Counted from the stretch's first letter, positions 27,673 through 36,624 are shown. The stretch: 64,000 bases of DNA from Flavobacteriales bacterium (GCA_016710965.1 JADJTW010000032.1:186001-250000); one strand, 5' to 3'. Program-made: numbers and translations. The notes: generated by a model from the letters alone, not told the origin.

Positions 27673-27876
27673 ATGGCCACGAAGAAGAAGCCCAAGCAAG
27701 TACCTGTTGCCAAGCCCGGAGAACAGCATCGCGGACAGACTGCGGAGCATGGTTCAGCGCATGATCGCCCTGGATCGCAGTTGGAGCGCGAGCGGCACTT
27801 GTATCCGGGAAGCACGATCCCCAAAGCAGGCAGTGCCCGGAGCAACAAAAAGCCGAAGGGAAAGAAGGGGAAGTAG
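27673..27876 (+). CDS. Small basic protein
   Basis: A 67-residue protein with Lys-rich ends (MATKKKPKQ and KKPKGKKGK) and a central HRGQTAEHGSAHDRPG segment. The ATG was chosen because codons upstream look non-coding. A TGTACATTGTACA palindrome-like motif lies about 37 bases before the start. No family is recognised; nucleic-acid binding is a guess from charge. Confidence 0.5.
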   Translation: MATKKKPKQVPVAKPGEQHRGQTAEHGSAHDRPGSQLERERHLYPGSTIPKAGSARSNKKPKGKKGK

Positions 27877-27991
27877 CCCATAGTACAGGACGCTTGCATC
27901 GAACCAGCTGTTCGGTCCTGGGTCGGAGGCTCTGGTTCAGATAGCAGCACCAGGCTGCGGGGCGCCGATGCTGCGTTCGGACGGTCGTGCC

Positions 27992-28010
27992 CAAGATCAA
28001 CCTGATCTTG
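27992..28010. repeat. Perfect 8-bp inverted repeat
   Basis: CAAGATCA and TGATCTTG are separated by three bases, upstream of the first delta-60 gene. No T tract follows, so it is either an operator-like site or a weak terminator. Confidence 0.45.
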
Positions 28011-28025
28011 ATATCCCGCTTTCCC

Positions 28026-28033
28026 TAGCTTTC
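28026..28033 (+). promoter_or_regulatory. Putative -7 element
   Basis: TAGCTTTC lies 26 bases before the ATG of the delta-60 repeat gene. A very similar arrangement precedes the next delta-60 gene. Confidence 0.4.
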
Positions 28034-28059
28034 CCTCGCGATTTCAAAATCCCGAATCC

Positions 28060-29595
28060 ATGCAACTGAGAAAGGCCTTGATGAGCTCGTTGATCCTCTG
28101 CGCTCCGGCGTCGAACGCCCAACTGTCCGGTGACCTGGACCTCTCCTTCAGTGGAGATGGCATCGCAACCGTCGATTTCGCAACGAACCAGGATGACCGC
28201 GGCCAGTGCATGCTGGTGCAACCCGATGGGCGTATCCTCCTCGCGGGCGGTTCGCACCAAGGCAACGGCGTAAAGTTCGCCTTGGCGCGCTTGATGCCCG
28301 ATGGTTCGTTGGATGCCAGTTTCGGGACCAACGGACGGGCAACCAGCCAGGTCGGTTCCCCACCGAGCCTGGATGATAGCTTCTACGCGCTCGCTCTTCA
28401 GCCCGACGGGAAGATCGTGGCCGTCGGTCGCACCTTCTCCAACGGTGTCGGTTACCGTGCTGCTGTGCTCCGCTATAACAGCAACGGTACGCTGGATGCC
28501 TCTTTCAGCGGAGACGGCATCCAAGTGGACGACCTCGGAGCAGGAAACGATGACAGCTACTACGGCGTGGCTGTGCAGCCGGATGGGCGCATCGTGGCGG
28601 CCGGCATCGCGAAGGGCACCGTGGATTACGATGTGGTGGTGGCGCGCTATACTACCAGTGGAGCTCTGGATGCTTCATTCAGCAGCGATGGCTACGCGAT
28701 CATGGATATCGGCAATGTTGACAACCGTGCAAGTGCGATGGTCCTCCAACCGGATGGGAGCATCGTGATCGCTGGTGAGCATGGTCCACCGTCCGTCGAT
28801 TGTGATTTCTTGTTGGCACGCTTCACGCCCACCGGCGGGTTGGATCCCAACTTTGGTACCAATGGCGTGGTGATCTCTGCGTTCAGTACGTCCACCGACT
28901 GGGCCTATGCACTGGCGTTGCAACCCGATGGCCGACTGGTGGCGAGCGGCTTGGTGGCCAATGGCGCACAGGTGAACCTCGCCCTGGCACGCTATGAGGC
29001 CGATGGCGACCTTGATCCAACATTCGATGGCGACGGGCTTGCGCTGAATACCTATAGCGCGGTCGGCTATGCGCGTTCAGTTGCCGTGCTGCCCGATGGC
29101 CGCATTGCTGCTGGCGGCAATGCGAGTTCGTTGTTCATGGCTGTCATGTACAATGCCAATGGAACCCCGGACACCGGATTCAGCGCGGACGGTGTGGTAA
29201 CGCCCATCACGGGTAGCAGCGCCTTCGCCTACGCCGTGGCGGTGCAGTCCGACGGTAAGCTGCTGTTGGCAGGGCAGGCGAACTACGGCGCCACGGCCAA
29301 CAACTTCGTTGTGGCGCGCTACTACACCGCTCCGGTGCTCATCGGGTTGGATGAATTGAACGAGCAAGCTGGCGCGCTGAGCGTGCTGCCGAACCCTGCC
29401 ACCGACATGGTCCACGTGAGAGGTCGCGCGAATGATCTGATGCGCGTGACCGATATGACCGGTCGCACCATGCTTTTACGCACCATGCGTGCGGACCAAC
29501 TGTCGATCGATGTGAGCGGATGGGCGCGCGGCAGCTACCTGATCACACTGGAGCGGGAGGGGACGATCCTGCGCGAGAAGGTGGTGGTGGAGTAG
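28060..29595 (+). CDS. Delta-60 repeat protein with T9SS sorting domain (copy 1)
   Basis: A 511-residue secreted protein. After a signal peptide (LILCAPASNAQ) come about seven delta-60 repeats, each with the core QPDGRIxxAG...ALARxxxDGxLDxSFxxDG. These repeats form a beta-propeller-like fold. The C-terminal ~80 residues are a T9SS type A sorting domain (VLPNPATDMVHV, WARGSYLITL). The neighbour downstream has the same architecture and is a paralogue. Ligand unknown. Confidence 0.9.
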   Translation: MQLRKALMSSLILCAPASNAQLSGDLDLSFSGDGIATVDFATNQDDRGQCMLVQPDGRILLAGGSHQGNGVKFALARLMPDGSLDASFGTNGRATSQVGSPPSLDDSFYALALQPDGKIVAVGRTFSNGVGYRAAVLRYNSNGTLDASFSGDGIQVDDLGAGNDDSYYGVAVQPDGRIVAAGIAKGTVDYDVVVARYTTSGALDASFSSDGYAIMDIGNVDNRASAMVLQPDGSIVIAGEHGPPSVDCDFLLARFTPTGGLDPNFGTNGVVISAFSTSTDWAYALALQPDGRLVASGLVANGAQVNLALARYEADGDLDPTFDGDGLALNTYSAVGYARSVAVLPDGRIAAGGNASSLFMAVMYNANGTPDTGFSADGVVTPITGSSAFAYAVAVQSDGKLLLAGQANYGATANNFVVARYYTAPVLIGLDELNEQAGALSVLPNPATDMVHVRGRANDLMRVTDMTGRTMLLRTMRADQLSIDVSGWARGSYLITLEREGTILREKVVVE

Positions 29596-29776
29596 GGGAT
29601 GGCGCAAGGAATCCGGTCCTCGACCCTGCCAAGCCAAGAGGAGCAAGTGAGGTGACAATCGGGCCGGGTTCTTCAATAGCGAAACACTTCCTGATCGCTT
29701 GATCCATCGCGGCTGTTCTTGGCCTGCCTGTCATCCTCAATGTTCGCTGCCGATTGGCCGACTGCGGGCTGCCCCC

Positions 29777-29784
29777 TACTTTCG
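29777..29784 (+). promoter_or_regulatory. Putative -7 element
   Basis: TACTTTCG ends 27 bases before the ATG of the second delta-60 gene, nearly the same spacing as for the first copy. Confidence 0.4.
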
Positions 29785-29811
29785 GACTGGCTTCATCAAT
29801 CCGATCATGCC

Positions 29812-31380
29812 ATGCATGCACGACGAACTTCCGTTCCAATTGCTTTGCTCGCGGCCTCGTTTGCACTCGCCCAACAACCCGGCGACCTGGACCTCTCCTT
29901 CTCTGGCGATGGCATGGCCACAGCGCACTTCGCGCCCATCGGCGTGGACTATGCGCAGGGCGTGGCGATACAGCCCAATGGCCGCATCCTGGTGGTGGGC
30001 AGCACGCAACAGGACCTGCCGACGAGCATCGCGCTCGCGCGCTTCATGCCCGATGGAACGCTCGATCCTGATTTCGGCAACGGCGGGCAGGTGGTCACGA
30101 GCATCGGCGCGGGGCCCGATCTGGTCTCTGACGCGGCCATGGCGGTGGCGCTTCAGCCGAATGGCCGGATCGTGGTGGCGGGCTACAGCTTCGAGAACGG
30201 CTCAGGCGACCGGTTCGTTGTGGCACGCTACCTTGAAGATGGGACGCTCGACAGCGGCTTCGGAACGAACGGGATGCAGATCAATGCACTTCTCAATGGC
30301 GGGCGGTTCACCTCGGTGGCCATCCGCGACGATGGATACATCGTGGCCGGAGGCGTGGTGAACGAGGCGCCTTCCAATGAGATGTTCATCGCAGCGCGCT
30401 ACACGCCTAGTGGTACACCGGACACCAGCTTCGATGGCGATGGATTCGCCTTCATCGACATCACCCCCGACGACGACGCAGCTAGCGACATCGCTTTGGA
30501 ACCCGGCGGAAGCATGCTCATCACGGGCTATTGCGGGCTCGGCACCGACATGGACCTCGCGCTCGTGCGTCTATCCGCGAATGGATCGCTGGACCCCAGC
30601 CTTGCCGGCGACGGCATTGTGATCCAGCAGCTCTCCACCGACCAGGACGCCGGATACACCGTGCTCCGGCAACCGGCCGATGGCAAGATCCTCGTGGGCG
30701 GCGTCACCACCTTCATGCCCATGGTGTTCATGGTCGTGGCTCGTTACAACACCGATGGCTCCTTGGACAACACCTTCGCGGGCGATGGCATCTACCAATC
30801 ACCGCACCCGGGTTTGAACTTCCCGGGCAACATGGTGCTCGCCCCTGATGGCCGCATCGTGATCGGCGGCACCTGGGCCACCAACTTCCTTGTGGCCGTG
30901 GTGAACCCGGATGGCACCGCCGACACGGGATTCGATGATGATGGCGTGGTCACCACCAGCTTCGGGACGAATGCCTACGGCAACGACCTAGCGCTCGATG
31001 GCAATGGCAAGGCCGTGCTCGTGGGCAGTTCCGGGCAGGGCGCCACCTTCAACGACTTCGTGGTGATGCGTTATCACACCGGGTTCAATGTCGGATTGGA
31101 TGAACGGATCGTTGCCGGCATGGCGATTCAGGCCTGCCCGAATCCTGCCGGAGATGCGGTGGAGCTGCGCTATGCGCTCTCGCAAGCCGATCATGTGAGC
31201 ATAGCGCTGCTCGATGCCCAAGGGCGCGCAATGTACCCCCCGGTGAAGGTTGCAGGTCAAGCCGTCGGTGAGCAGCGCGTGTGGCTTCCGCTCAGCGACG
31301 CCCTGGCGAACGGTGCCTATACCATCTCCATCACCGGTGGGCGTGGTGCGCTGGGCAGCGTCCGGCTGGTGAAGGAGTAA
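29812..31380 (+). CDS. Delta-60 repeat protein with T9SS sorting domain (copy 2)
   Basis: A 522-residue paralogue of the preceding gene. The ATG chosen gives a short signal peptide (PIALLAASFALAQ) directly followed by PGDLDLSFSGDGMAT, the same mature start as copy 1. Delta-60 repeats follow (IQPNGRILVVG, LQPNGRIVVAG, LAPDGRIVIGG), then a T9SS sorting region (ACPNPAGDAVEL, LANGAYTISITGG). The longer upstream reading frame has no signal peptide. Confidence 0.9.
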   Translation: MHARRTSVPIALLAASFALAQQPGDLDLSFSGDGMATAHFAPIGVDYAQGVAIQPNGRILVVGSTQQDLPTSIALARFMPDGTLDPDFGNGGQVVTSIGAGPDLVSDAAMAVALQPNGRIVVAGYSFENGSGDRFVVARYLEDGTLDSGFGTNGMQINALLNGGRFTSVAIRDDGYIVAGGVVNEAPSNEMFIAARYTPSGTPDTSFDGDGFAFIDITPDDDAASDIALEPGGSMLITGYCGLGTDMDLALVRLSANGSLDPSLAGDGIVIQQLSTDQDAGYTVLRQPADGKILVGGVTTFMPMVFMVVARYNTDGSLDNTFAGDGIYQSPHPGLNFPGNMVLAPDGRIVIGGTWATNFLVAVVNPDGTADTGFDDDGVVTTSFGTNAYGNDLALDGNGKAVLVGSSGQGATFNDFVVMRYHTGFNVGLDERIVAGMAIQACPNPAGDAVELRYALSQADHVSIALLDAQGRAMYPPVKVAGQAVGEQRVWLPLSDALANGAYTISITGGRGALGSVRLVKE

Positions 31381-31395
31381 GCTACCTTGGTCGCT

Positions 31396-32697
31396 ATGCG
31401 AGCAGATGCGTGGTGCGGCAGGGTGCGGTGGGTGCTGCTGGTCGGCTTGGCAACGGCCGACTTCGGCGCGCGCGCGCAGGATCCGGAGATCCACTTGGCT
31501 GCTGGCGCGGCATTCCCCACACGCGAATCGCTTCTGAAGATCCCATCGGAATCGCCGTTCGTTCCGCCCAAGGGCGTGAAGCTTCCGACGAAGGTGGACC
31601 TCTCGCCCTGGTTCCCGCCTCCCGGATCGCAAGGCGCGCGCAGCAGCTGCACCGGATGGGCCGTGGGCTACGGCCTTCGCAGTTACCAGGAGAACCGCCG
31701 CTTGCAACGCCGACCATCGCCCGATTCGGCCGCGGTGGCGCAGGCGTTCTCGCCCGCCTTCGTGTACGGCTACACCATGCAATACCTCACCAAGGGCAAT
31801 TGCGACCAAGGCACGGAACTGATCGCGGCCATCACCGTGGCCGTGGACAATGGCGTATGCCGCTGGAGCACCCTGCCCTACGACACCTCATTCACCGCTT
31901 GTCAGGACAGCATCCCGGTCAGCGCGTTCGCTGAGGCGGAGCGGAACCGCATGCGGAACCCGGTCGGTCTGGAACTCACCAACACGGTCCAGTGGAAGCA
32001 TCACCTGTTCAATGCTCGGCCAGTCCTCGTGGGCCTCAGCATCGATAAGCGATTCCTTCTGGATGGTCGCGCGGCGAGTAGGAGCGGCACCGACTTCATC
32101 TGGCAAGGTCCGGATACCCTCGATCCCGATCTGGTGATCATCGGGCATGCCGTGACCTGCGCCGGGTACGATGATGCGGACAGCAGCTTCCTGGTGCTCA
32201 ATTCATGGGGCACCGGATGGGGGCGTGGCGGCTGGTGCCGCATTCCTTACCGCGTGATGGCGAAGTGGTGCTATGGCGCTTTCGTGGTGGATGAGGCGGC
32301 TGAAGGCCTGACTGCGGTGATCAAATGCGTTCCGGCGGACAGGAAAGAGGACGAGGGAACGGTCCTTCGCGAGAGCTTCAAGAAGGGGCAGCACCAGGAA
32401 TTCGAGGGTCTTCGTCTTTCGTGCCGCGATGTGAGCAGCGACGGCAAATTGGTGACGGTGGATTTCTCAGAATCCGTCGAGGGCGCACCCGTTCTGCGTT
32501 CCATCATCTTCCGACGGAACCAGCCGACGAACGTGCATCTCATCGGCCGGTGCTGGACCATGACCATCCGGCCTCCGGGGATCTTCGCCAGCAAGTCCAA
32601 TCCCCGCGCGCGCTTCATTCTGCGGAAAGCCGACCCGAGCAGTGATGCCTATGTGCAGAGCGTGCTGCAACGTGTGAAAGAGTGCAAGGCACGCTGA
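31396..32697 (+). CDS. Papain-like (C1 family) cysteine peptidase, secreted
   Basis: A 433-residue protein with a signal peptide ending near GARAQ. The C1 catalytic set is visible: oxyanion Gln and nucleophile Cys in GSQGARSSCTGWAVGYG, His in IIGHAVTCAGYDD, and Asn in LVLNSWGTGWGRGGW. A C-terminal extension of ~110 residues after the catalytic domain is unassigned. The ATG was preferred to a TTG three codons upstream. A TACCTTGG motif overlapping the gap to the preceding stop may be its promoter. Confidence 0.88.
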   Translation: MRADAWCGRVRWVLLVGLATADFGARAQDPEIHLAAGAAFPTRESLLKIPSESPFVPPKGVKLPTKVDLSPWFPPPGSQGARSSCTGWAVGYGLRSYQENRRLQRRPSPDSAAVAQAFSPAFVYGYTMQYLTKGNCDQGTELIAAITVAVDNGVCRWSTLPYDTSFTACQDSIPVSAFAEAERNRMRNPVGLELTNTVQWKHHLFNARPVLVGLSIDKRFLLDGRAASRSGTDFIWQGPDTLDPDLVIIGHAVTCAGYDDADSSFLVLNSWGTGWGRGGWCRIPYRVMAKWCYGAFVVDEAAEGLTAVIKCVPADRKEDEGTVLRESFKKGQHQEFEGLRLSCRDVSSDGKLVTVDFSESVEGAPVLRSIIFRRNQPTNVHLIGRCWTMTIRPPGIFASKSNPRARFILRKADPSSDAYVQSVLQRVKECKAR

Positions 32698-32715
32698 GTC
32701 CGGCGGTGATATCGA

Positions 32716-34515
32716 TCAAGCCGCACGATCCACGAACCACATTTCCATCTCGCCTTTGCCCTTGGCATCGATCAATCCACGCGCAGTGAAGGAGAGACCT
32801 GGCTCATCCTTGATCAGCTCGTAGGTCGACCGGCTGATGTTCACGCGGCCGGTCGCGCCGCTGCTCTCCATGCGGCTGGCTGTGTTCACCGTATCGCCCC
32901 AGATGTCGTAGGCGAACTTCTTCACGCCTACGATGCCGGCGATCACCGGCCCGGTGTGCAGGCCTAAGCGCATCTCGAAGAAGAGCCGCCCCTCAGCCTC
33001 ACGCTTGACTTTGTAATCCGTCATGAAGTCCTGCATGTCCAAGGCCGCACGCACCACATCGATGGGCTGGCCATGCGCTGGCACCGGCAGCCCGCCTGCC
33101 GCCATGTATGCGTCGCCGATGGTCTTGATCTTCTCGATCCGGTGCCTCTCCATGATGGCATCGAAGCCCTTGAAGCAATGGTCGATCTCGGCCACCAGTT
33201 CGGCAGCGGTGAGCTTTTCGCTCATGGCGGTGAAGCCCTTGAAGTCGGAGAACAGGATCGTGGCCACCTCGAACTCCTTGACGTCCGCGTATCCTTTTTG
33301 CTTCAATTCCGCGGCCACCTCTTCCGGCAGGATGTTATGCAGCAGGCCCTCGCTGATGTCCTTCTCCTTGCGGATGGCTGCGCGAGAGCGGTGTACGTAG
33401 CGCAAGCGGCTCCAGAGGCCCACCGCGCTCAGCAGGACAATGATCCCGATGGAGAGGTAGATGTTGCGCGTGCGGCGCAGCTGCTCCTGTCGCAGCGCGG
33501 CTTCGAGGTTGGCGGCGCGCAGTTCCTGGTTGTCGCGTTCCTTCTTCTCGGTCTCGTACTTCTCACGCATCTCGGTCACTGCCTTTATGCGGTCGCTGTC
33601 CAGGATGCTGTCGTGCAGCTTCAGGTAGCGATCTAGCTGGTCGTAAGCATCGTTCCACGGCGAACGCTCTCGCAGGATCTGGGCGAGCCCATGGGTGGCA
33701 TCGGCCTCGCCTTGCAGAAAGCCGCTGGCGCGCGCCAACGCGATCGCCGAGTCCTGGTAGGCGATGGCCTTGTCCAGGTTGCCCAGGTCTTTGTGTATGC
33801 CGCCCAGGTTCTGGTAGCAGCGAACCAACCGGTCGGAGAAGCCGCCTTTGCGCAATAGGTCACGCACCTCTTCATAATTCTTACGAGCTGCCTGAAGGTC
33901 ACCCTGCATGGCGTGAATGGTGGCCATGTTCAGCAGTCCTTGGGTCATGTTCTCAGTGGAGCCATGGCCGCGCGCTTCTTCGAAGGCGCTTCGGAACAGG
34001 ACCATGGCATCATCCAAGCGTCCCATGCTGGCCACGGCGATGCCATGGTTGCAGCGCACCTCGCTCATGTCCGTGCTCTTCAACGGACCGGACAAGGCTT
34101 GGTCGTACGCCAGCTTGCACACCGAATCCACGCGGGCGAACTCACCAAGGCTGAGCTGCACGTTGGTGAGGAAGCGGTAGTAGTCCTTCTGCACCTGCGC
34201 CGGGCACGTGGCAATCCTGGTGAAGCGGTCGTCCAGGAAGAGCGCGGCCGCCGAATCCACCGAGCCCAACCGGTCCAGGTAGTTGGCCAGGAGCGAACGG
34301 ATGTGCAGGGCCTTGCAGGGATCGCCTGCGCGGTCCAACAGCTGCGCAGCCTGCCGCGCCAAGTCGGCGGCGCGTCGGGCATCGTCCTGCTTGTGCTGCT
34401 CGAGCTCGGTCAATACGCTATCCGCCCATGAAAGCTCGCCTTTGGTCTGAGCCTGCGCGAATGGCGCAAACGACACGAGCAGGACCCATAGCCCTGCTCG
34501 TACCGAAGAAGTCAT
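32716..34515 (-). CDS. TPR-containing class III adenylate cyclase
   Basis: A 599-residue protein. A signal peptide (SFAPFAQAQ) leads into periplasmic TPR repeats (about 30-320), a coiled coil, one membrane helix (NIYLSIGIIVLLSAVGLW), the linker LLHNILPEEV and a cytoplasmic cyclase domain. Metal Asp residues are in LFSDFKGFT and KTIGDAYM, adenine-selecting Lys/Asp in EKIKTIGD and YDIWGDTVN, and Asn/Arg in NTASRMES. It should make cAMP. The cyclase half resembles the frameshifted cyclase upstream, but the sensor domain differs. The ATG giving the signal peptide was chosen. Confidence 0.92.
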   Translation of the reverse strand: MTSSVRAGLWVLLVSFAPFAQAQTKGELSWADSVLTELEQHKQDDARRAADLARQAAQLLDRAGDPCKALHIRSLLANYLDRLGSVDSAAALFLDDRFTRIATCPAQVQKDYYRFLTNVQLSLGEFARVDSVCKLAYDQALSGPLKSTDMSEVRCNHGIAVASMGRLDDAMVLFRSAFEEARGHGSTENMTQGLLNMATIHAMQGDLQAARKNYEEVRDLLRKGGFSDRLVRCYQNLGGIHKDLGNLDKAIAYQDSAIALARASGFLQGEADATHGLAQILRERSPWNDAYDQLDRYLKLHDSILDSDRIKAVTEMREKYETEKKERDNQELRAANLEAALRQEQLRRTRNIYLSIGIIVLLSAVGLWSRLRYVHRSRAAIRKEKDISEGLLHNILPEEVAAELKQKGYADVKEFEVATILFSDFKGFTAMSEKLTAAELVAEIDHCFKGFDAIMERHRIEKIKTIGDAYMAAGGLPVPAHGQPIDVVRAALDMQDFMTDYKVKREAEGRLFFEMRLGLHTGPVIAGIVGVKKFAYDIWGDTVNTASRMESSGATGRVNISRSTYELIKDEPGLSFTARGLIDAKGKGEMEMWFVDRAA

Positions 34516-34540
34516 AGCGGCGTTGATCCTGGTCAACGAT

Positions 34541-34918
34541 TCACGCCCTGATGCCACCGCCCGTGGACTTCGAGAAGGTGTAGACGGTGCCGGTGGTCTG
34601 CCCTGCTGGGATGACCTGGATCTTCAGCGCCGCGCTTCCGGGGGTAGCGGTCTTCTCATTGATCCCGGTGTCCACGATGTAGATCACGTTGGTCGGGTTG
34701 CGGCTGGCGCCAGTCATCGCGATGATCACCTCGCTCTTATCGGAACTCCATGCGCACGTGAACGAGGTCGGGTCCAGGTTCACCGTGAACTGCACCTGGG
34801 TACTGGTGTTCTTCACCAATCCGTTCACCGAGAGGAAATTGCTGAGCGGCGACCCGCTGAAGGTGACCGAGGTGTCCACGCCATTCGAGTTGCCTGCCTT
34901 GAGGTTGCTGAGGGCCAT
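34541..34918 (-). CDS. Hypothetical beta-rich protein
   Basis: A 125-residue protein without a signal peptide and rich in Thr, Ser, Val and Gly (VTFSGSPLSNFLSVNGLVKN, VIYIVDTGINEKTATPG), which suggests an all-beta fold. No family is recognised. The much longer open frame upstream runs antisense to other sequence and was discarded in favour of the ATG at MALSNLKAG. Confidence 0.65.
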   Translation of the reverse strand: MALSNLKAGNSNGVDTSVTFSGSPLSNFLSVNGLVKNTSTQVQFTVNLDPTSFTCAWSSDKSEVIIAMTGASRNPTNVIYIVDTGINEKTATPGSAALKIQVIPAGQTTGTVYTFSKSTGGGIRA

Positions 34919-35067
34919 GACGGTAGGGGTTTGGTTAGGGAAGGTGAATCTAGAGGAAATTGCGAAATGGCCAAGGGAACAGGCCCAGCCCGCGCCGATG
35001 TGCCAACGCTTGCGCGGATCTCGCGACCTGGCGCCACGCATCCTGGACGTCAAGCGCTCGACGCGAC

Positions 35068-35526
35068 CTACTGCTTCAGCAGAAGCTCCGCCTTCCTGAT
35101 CCGCAAGCTGGGGTTCTCTTCGGCGGTGAGGATGGCCTTGAAGGTGTAGGCGCCATCCTCGGGCACCGTGTATTCCGCATTCTTGCCGGTGAACGACCAT
35201 TCCGTGCGGCCGTTGAACTCGGTCCGGGTCTCGCTCACGGTCACGTTCTTCTCCGTAGGGTCCAGCTCGAAGAGCTGCAGGTCGGCATCGTCCTTCACTA
35301 CGCGCACGCGCATGCGCAGATCGGCTTGGCCATCGTAGGCCATGTCCATGCGGCTCCATAGCGCGATCTCGTCGCCCTTCTTCAGGTTGAGCGTGGCCTC
35401 GCGCATCACGAAATGATCGGGCGTGCTCAGTGTATCAATGGCCAGCCGCGCCAGCTCTTTGCCGGTGAGGGCTTCGCAGGATGGGAAGATTAGGAGGAGA
35501 AGGGGGAGGTAGAGGAGGGAGCGCAT
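35068..35526 (-). CDS. Putative lipoprotein
   Basis: A 152-residue protein. The leader MRSLLYLPLLLLIFPSC ends in a lipobox, so the mature protein should be lipid-anchored. The rest is probably a beta-sandwich (LWSRMDMAYDGQADLRMRV, TEWSFTGKNAEYTVPEDG) with no named family. The ATG before the leader was chosen over a longer frame. Confidence 0.72.
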   Translation of the reverse strand: MRSLLYLPLLLLIFPSCEALTGKELARLAIDTLSTPDHFVMREATLNLKKGDEIALWSRMDMAYDGQADLRMRVRVVKDDADLQLFELDPTEKNVTVSETRTEFNGRTEWSFTGKNAEYTVPEDGAYTFKAILTAEENPSLRIRKAELLLKQ

Positions 35527-35570
35527 GTGTTTGATCCCGAACAGCGGGAGGGCGAAGATTGCTAAAGCCA

Positions 35571-35616
35571 CGGATCGAAGATCCGCGGCAGCGGCTACAA
35601 ATCCGCGCTAGCGGGG
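35571..35616 (+). repeat. REP-like palindromic element, copy 1
   Basis: A CGGATC-N3-GATCCG hairpin is followed by two near-identical ATCCGCGnnAGCGG units six bases apart. A second copy with the same layout lies about 470 bases downstream. Confidence 0.6.
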
Positions 35617-35654
35617 GAGGCGGGTCTATGGTCTTGCCAACGCCTTAGCCTCGG

Positions 35655-35909
35655 TCAGAATGCATGTTCTGACGCATAATGTCCACATTCGTAACCATCC
35701 CTATAAGTGCCACAAACTGCAGGTGTAGTGCTGTTATGATATTTATCACAACCACATCTATCGTAGTGGTCGCATTTGCCATAACCTTCGGGCTTAGCCT
35801 GGCTTTGGTGTGCAAGAAGGATCTGTTCCGCTTCCAATTGAAGTTTCTTGATCTCCTCACGGATCTCGGAGAATCGCTTCCTATCGTCTTGGTAATTGAG
35901 GTTTGTCAT
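35655..35909 (-). CDS. Small Cys/His-rich protein
   Basis: An 84-residue protein. The N-terminal half is a helix (RKRFSEIREEIKKLQLEAEQ). The C-terminal half carries four Cys and several His/Tyr (KCDHYDRCGCDKYHN, VCGTYRDGYECGHYASEH) and looks like a small metal-binding knuckle. It lies in a locally AT-richer stretch between two REP-like elements. A TATTTTTA motif about 70 bases upstream may be its promoter. No family recognised. Confidence 0.5.
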   Translation of the reverse strand: MTNLNYQDDRKRFSEIREEIKKLQLEAEQILLAHQSQAKPEGYGKCDHYDRCGCDKYHNSTTPAVCGTYRDGYECGHYASEHAF

Positions 35910-36044
35910 TGGTGTTGGTAGTTGTTGCGGTTCGCCAACCGGTGTCCGCCGTTTTACGGGGAACCAGCCGGAAGTTAAAAATAGAAATTCTCCGATCGCG
36001 GATCTGTGAGCCGTGGTACCACACTAGAGCATGATGTATTGGTC

Positions 36045-36090
36045 CGGATCACAGATCCGAACCAGCGGAAGAGATTCGCGGGAGCGGGGC
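36045..36090 (+). repeat. REP-like palindromic element, copy 2
   Basis: CGGATC-ACA-GATCCG is followed by CAGCGG and CGCGGGAGCGGGG at the same offsets as in the copy upstream. Confidence 0.55.
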
Positions 36091-36104
36091 AGCTGTGGCC
36101 AACT

Positions 36105-36440
36105 CTAGATTCTGGCAAGGTCCAGTCGGTCCCTGTGCATCAGGTTGCCATCCAGTCTCATGGCCTTCTCGTAGGCCTCCTTCCCACCGTAAACGAGTTC
36201 ATTGATCTTCTTCTCCACATAGTCTATAGCCTGAACAAGGCGCTGCTCATCTGTAGCATTGACATAGCCATGGTTAACGTCGCTCGGTTCCAAGTGAGCT
36301 ACGGCACGGTTCCCAAATTTCAGTGCCTCTAGCAAGTACGCCTCAGCTTGATCCTCCTTGATTGCACGAAGTGTGAGCCTATGTACGTATGGCAATTTCG
36401 GTTGCCGCTCCTCGATGCTTGCCCTCTTGCCTTTCGGCAA
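36105..36440 (-). CDS. Hypothetical protein, 3' part of a frameshifted gene
   Basis: A 111-codon frame of hydrophilic helical sequence (KEDQAEAYLLEALKFGNRAV, QAIDYVEKKINELVYGG). The listed start is TTG, but coding character continues upstream as LLDELGIY, up to the point where the neighbouring upstream frame (ending in IMIRTPAR) stops. Removing one base from the four-base run at 36464-36467 joins the two into one protein of about 167 residues. The family is not recognised. Confidence 0.5.
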   Translation of the reverse strand: MPKGKRASIEERQPKLPYVHRLTLRAIKEDQAEAYLLEALKFGNRAVAHLEPSDVNHGYVNATDEQRLVQAIDYVEKKINELVYGGKEAYEKAMRLDGNLMHRDRLDLARI

Positions 36441-36453
36441 GTAGATGCCCAGT

Positions 36454-36624
36454 TCATCGAGCAGGGGTCCGGATCATGATTCCTGAGATGTCCTTCGAGC
36501 AGCGATAGAGGTCACGGCACTTTGCGCGCTTTTCCTCGTTCAGGTTCGCGAATCGTTCGCGAAACGTGATGAGCAAGTTCACCCTGTGTGGAATGTGGTT
36601 CTTCTTGTAGTCTGCTTCTGTCAT
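36454..36624 (-). CDS. Hypothetical protein, 5' part of a frameshifted gene
   Basis: A 56-codon ATG frame (MTEADYKKNH, LLITFRERFANLNEEKRAKC, DLYRCSKDISGIMIR) ending at a TGA just after a four-base homopolymer. The downstream frame continues the same protein, so this is probably the N-terminus of a single gene interrupted by a +1 insertion. Confidence 0.45.
   Translation of the reverse strand: MTEADYKKNHIPHRVNLLITFRERFANLNEEKRAKCRDLYRCSKDISGIMIRTPAR

Noticed and set aside
36468..36485. A possible further REP-like copy beginning GGTCCGGATCATGATTCC
   Set aside because: Only the first half resembles the element, and the sequence is inside the frameshifted gene.
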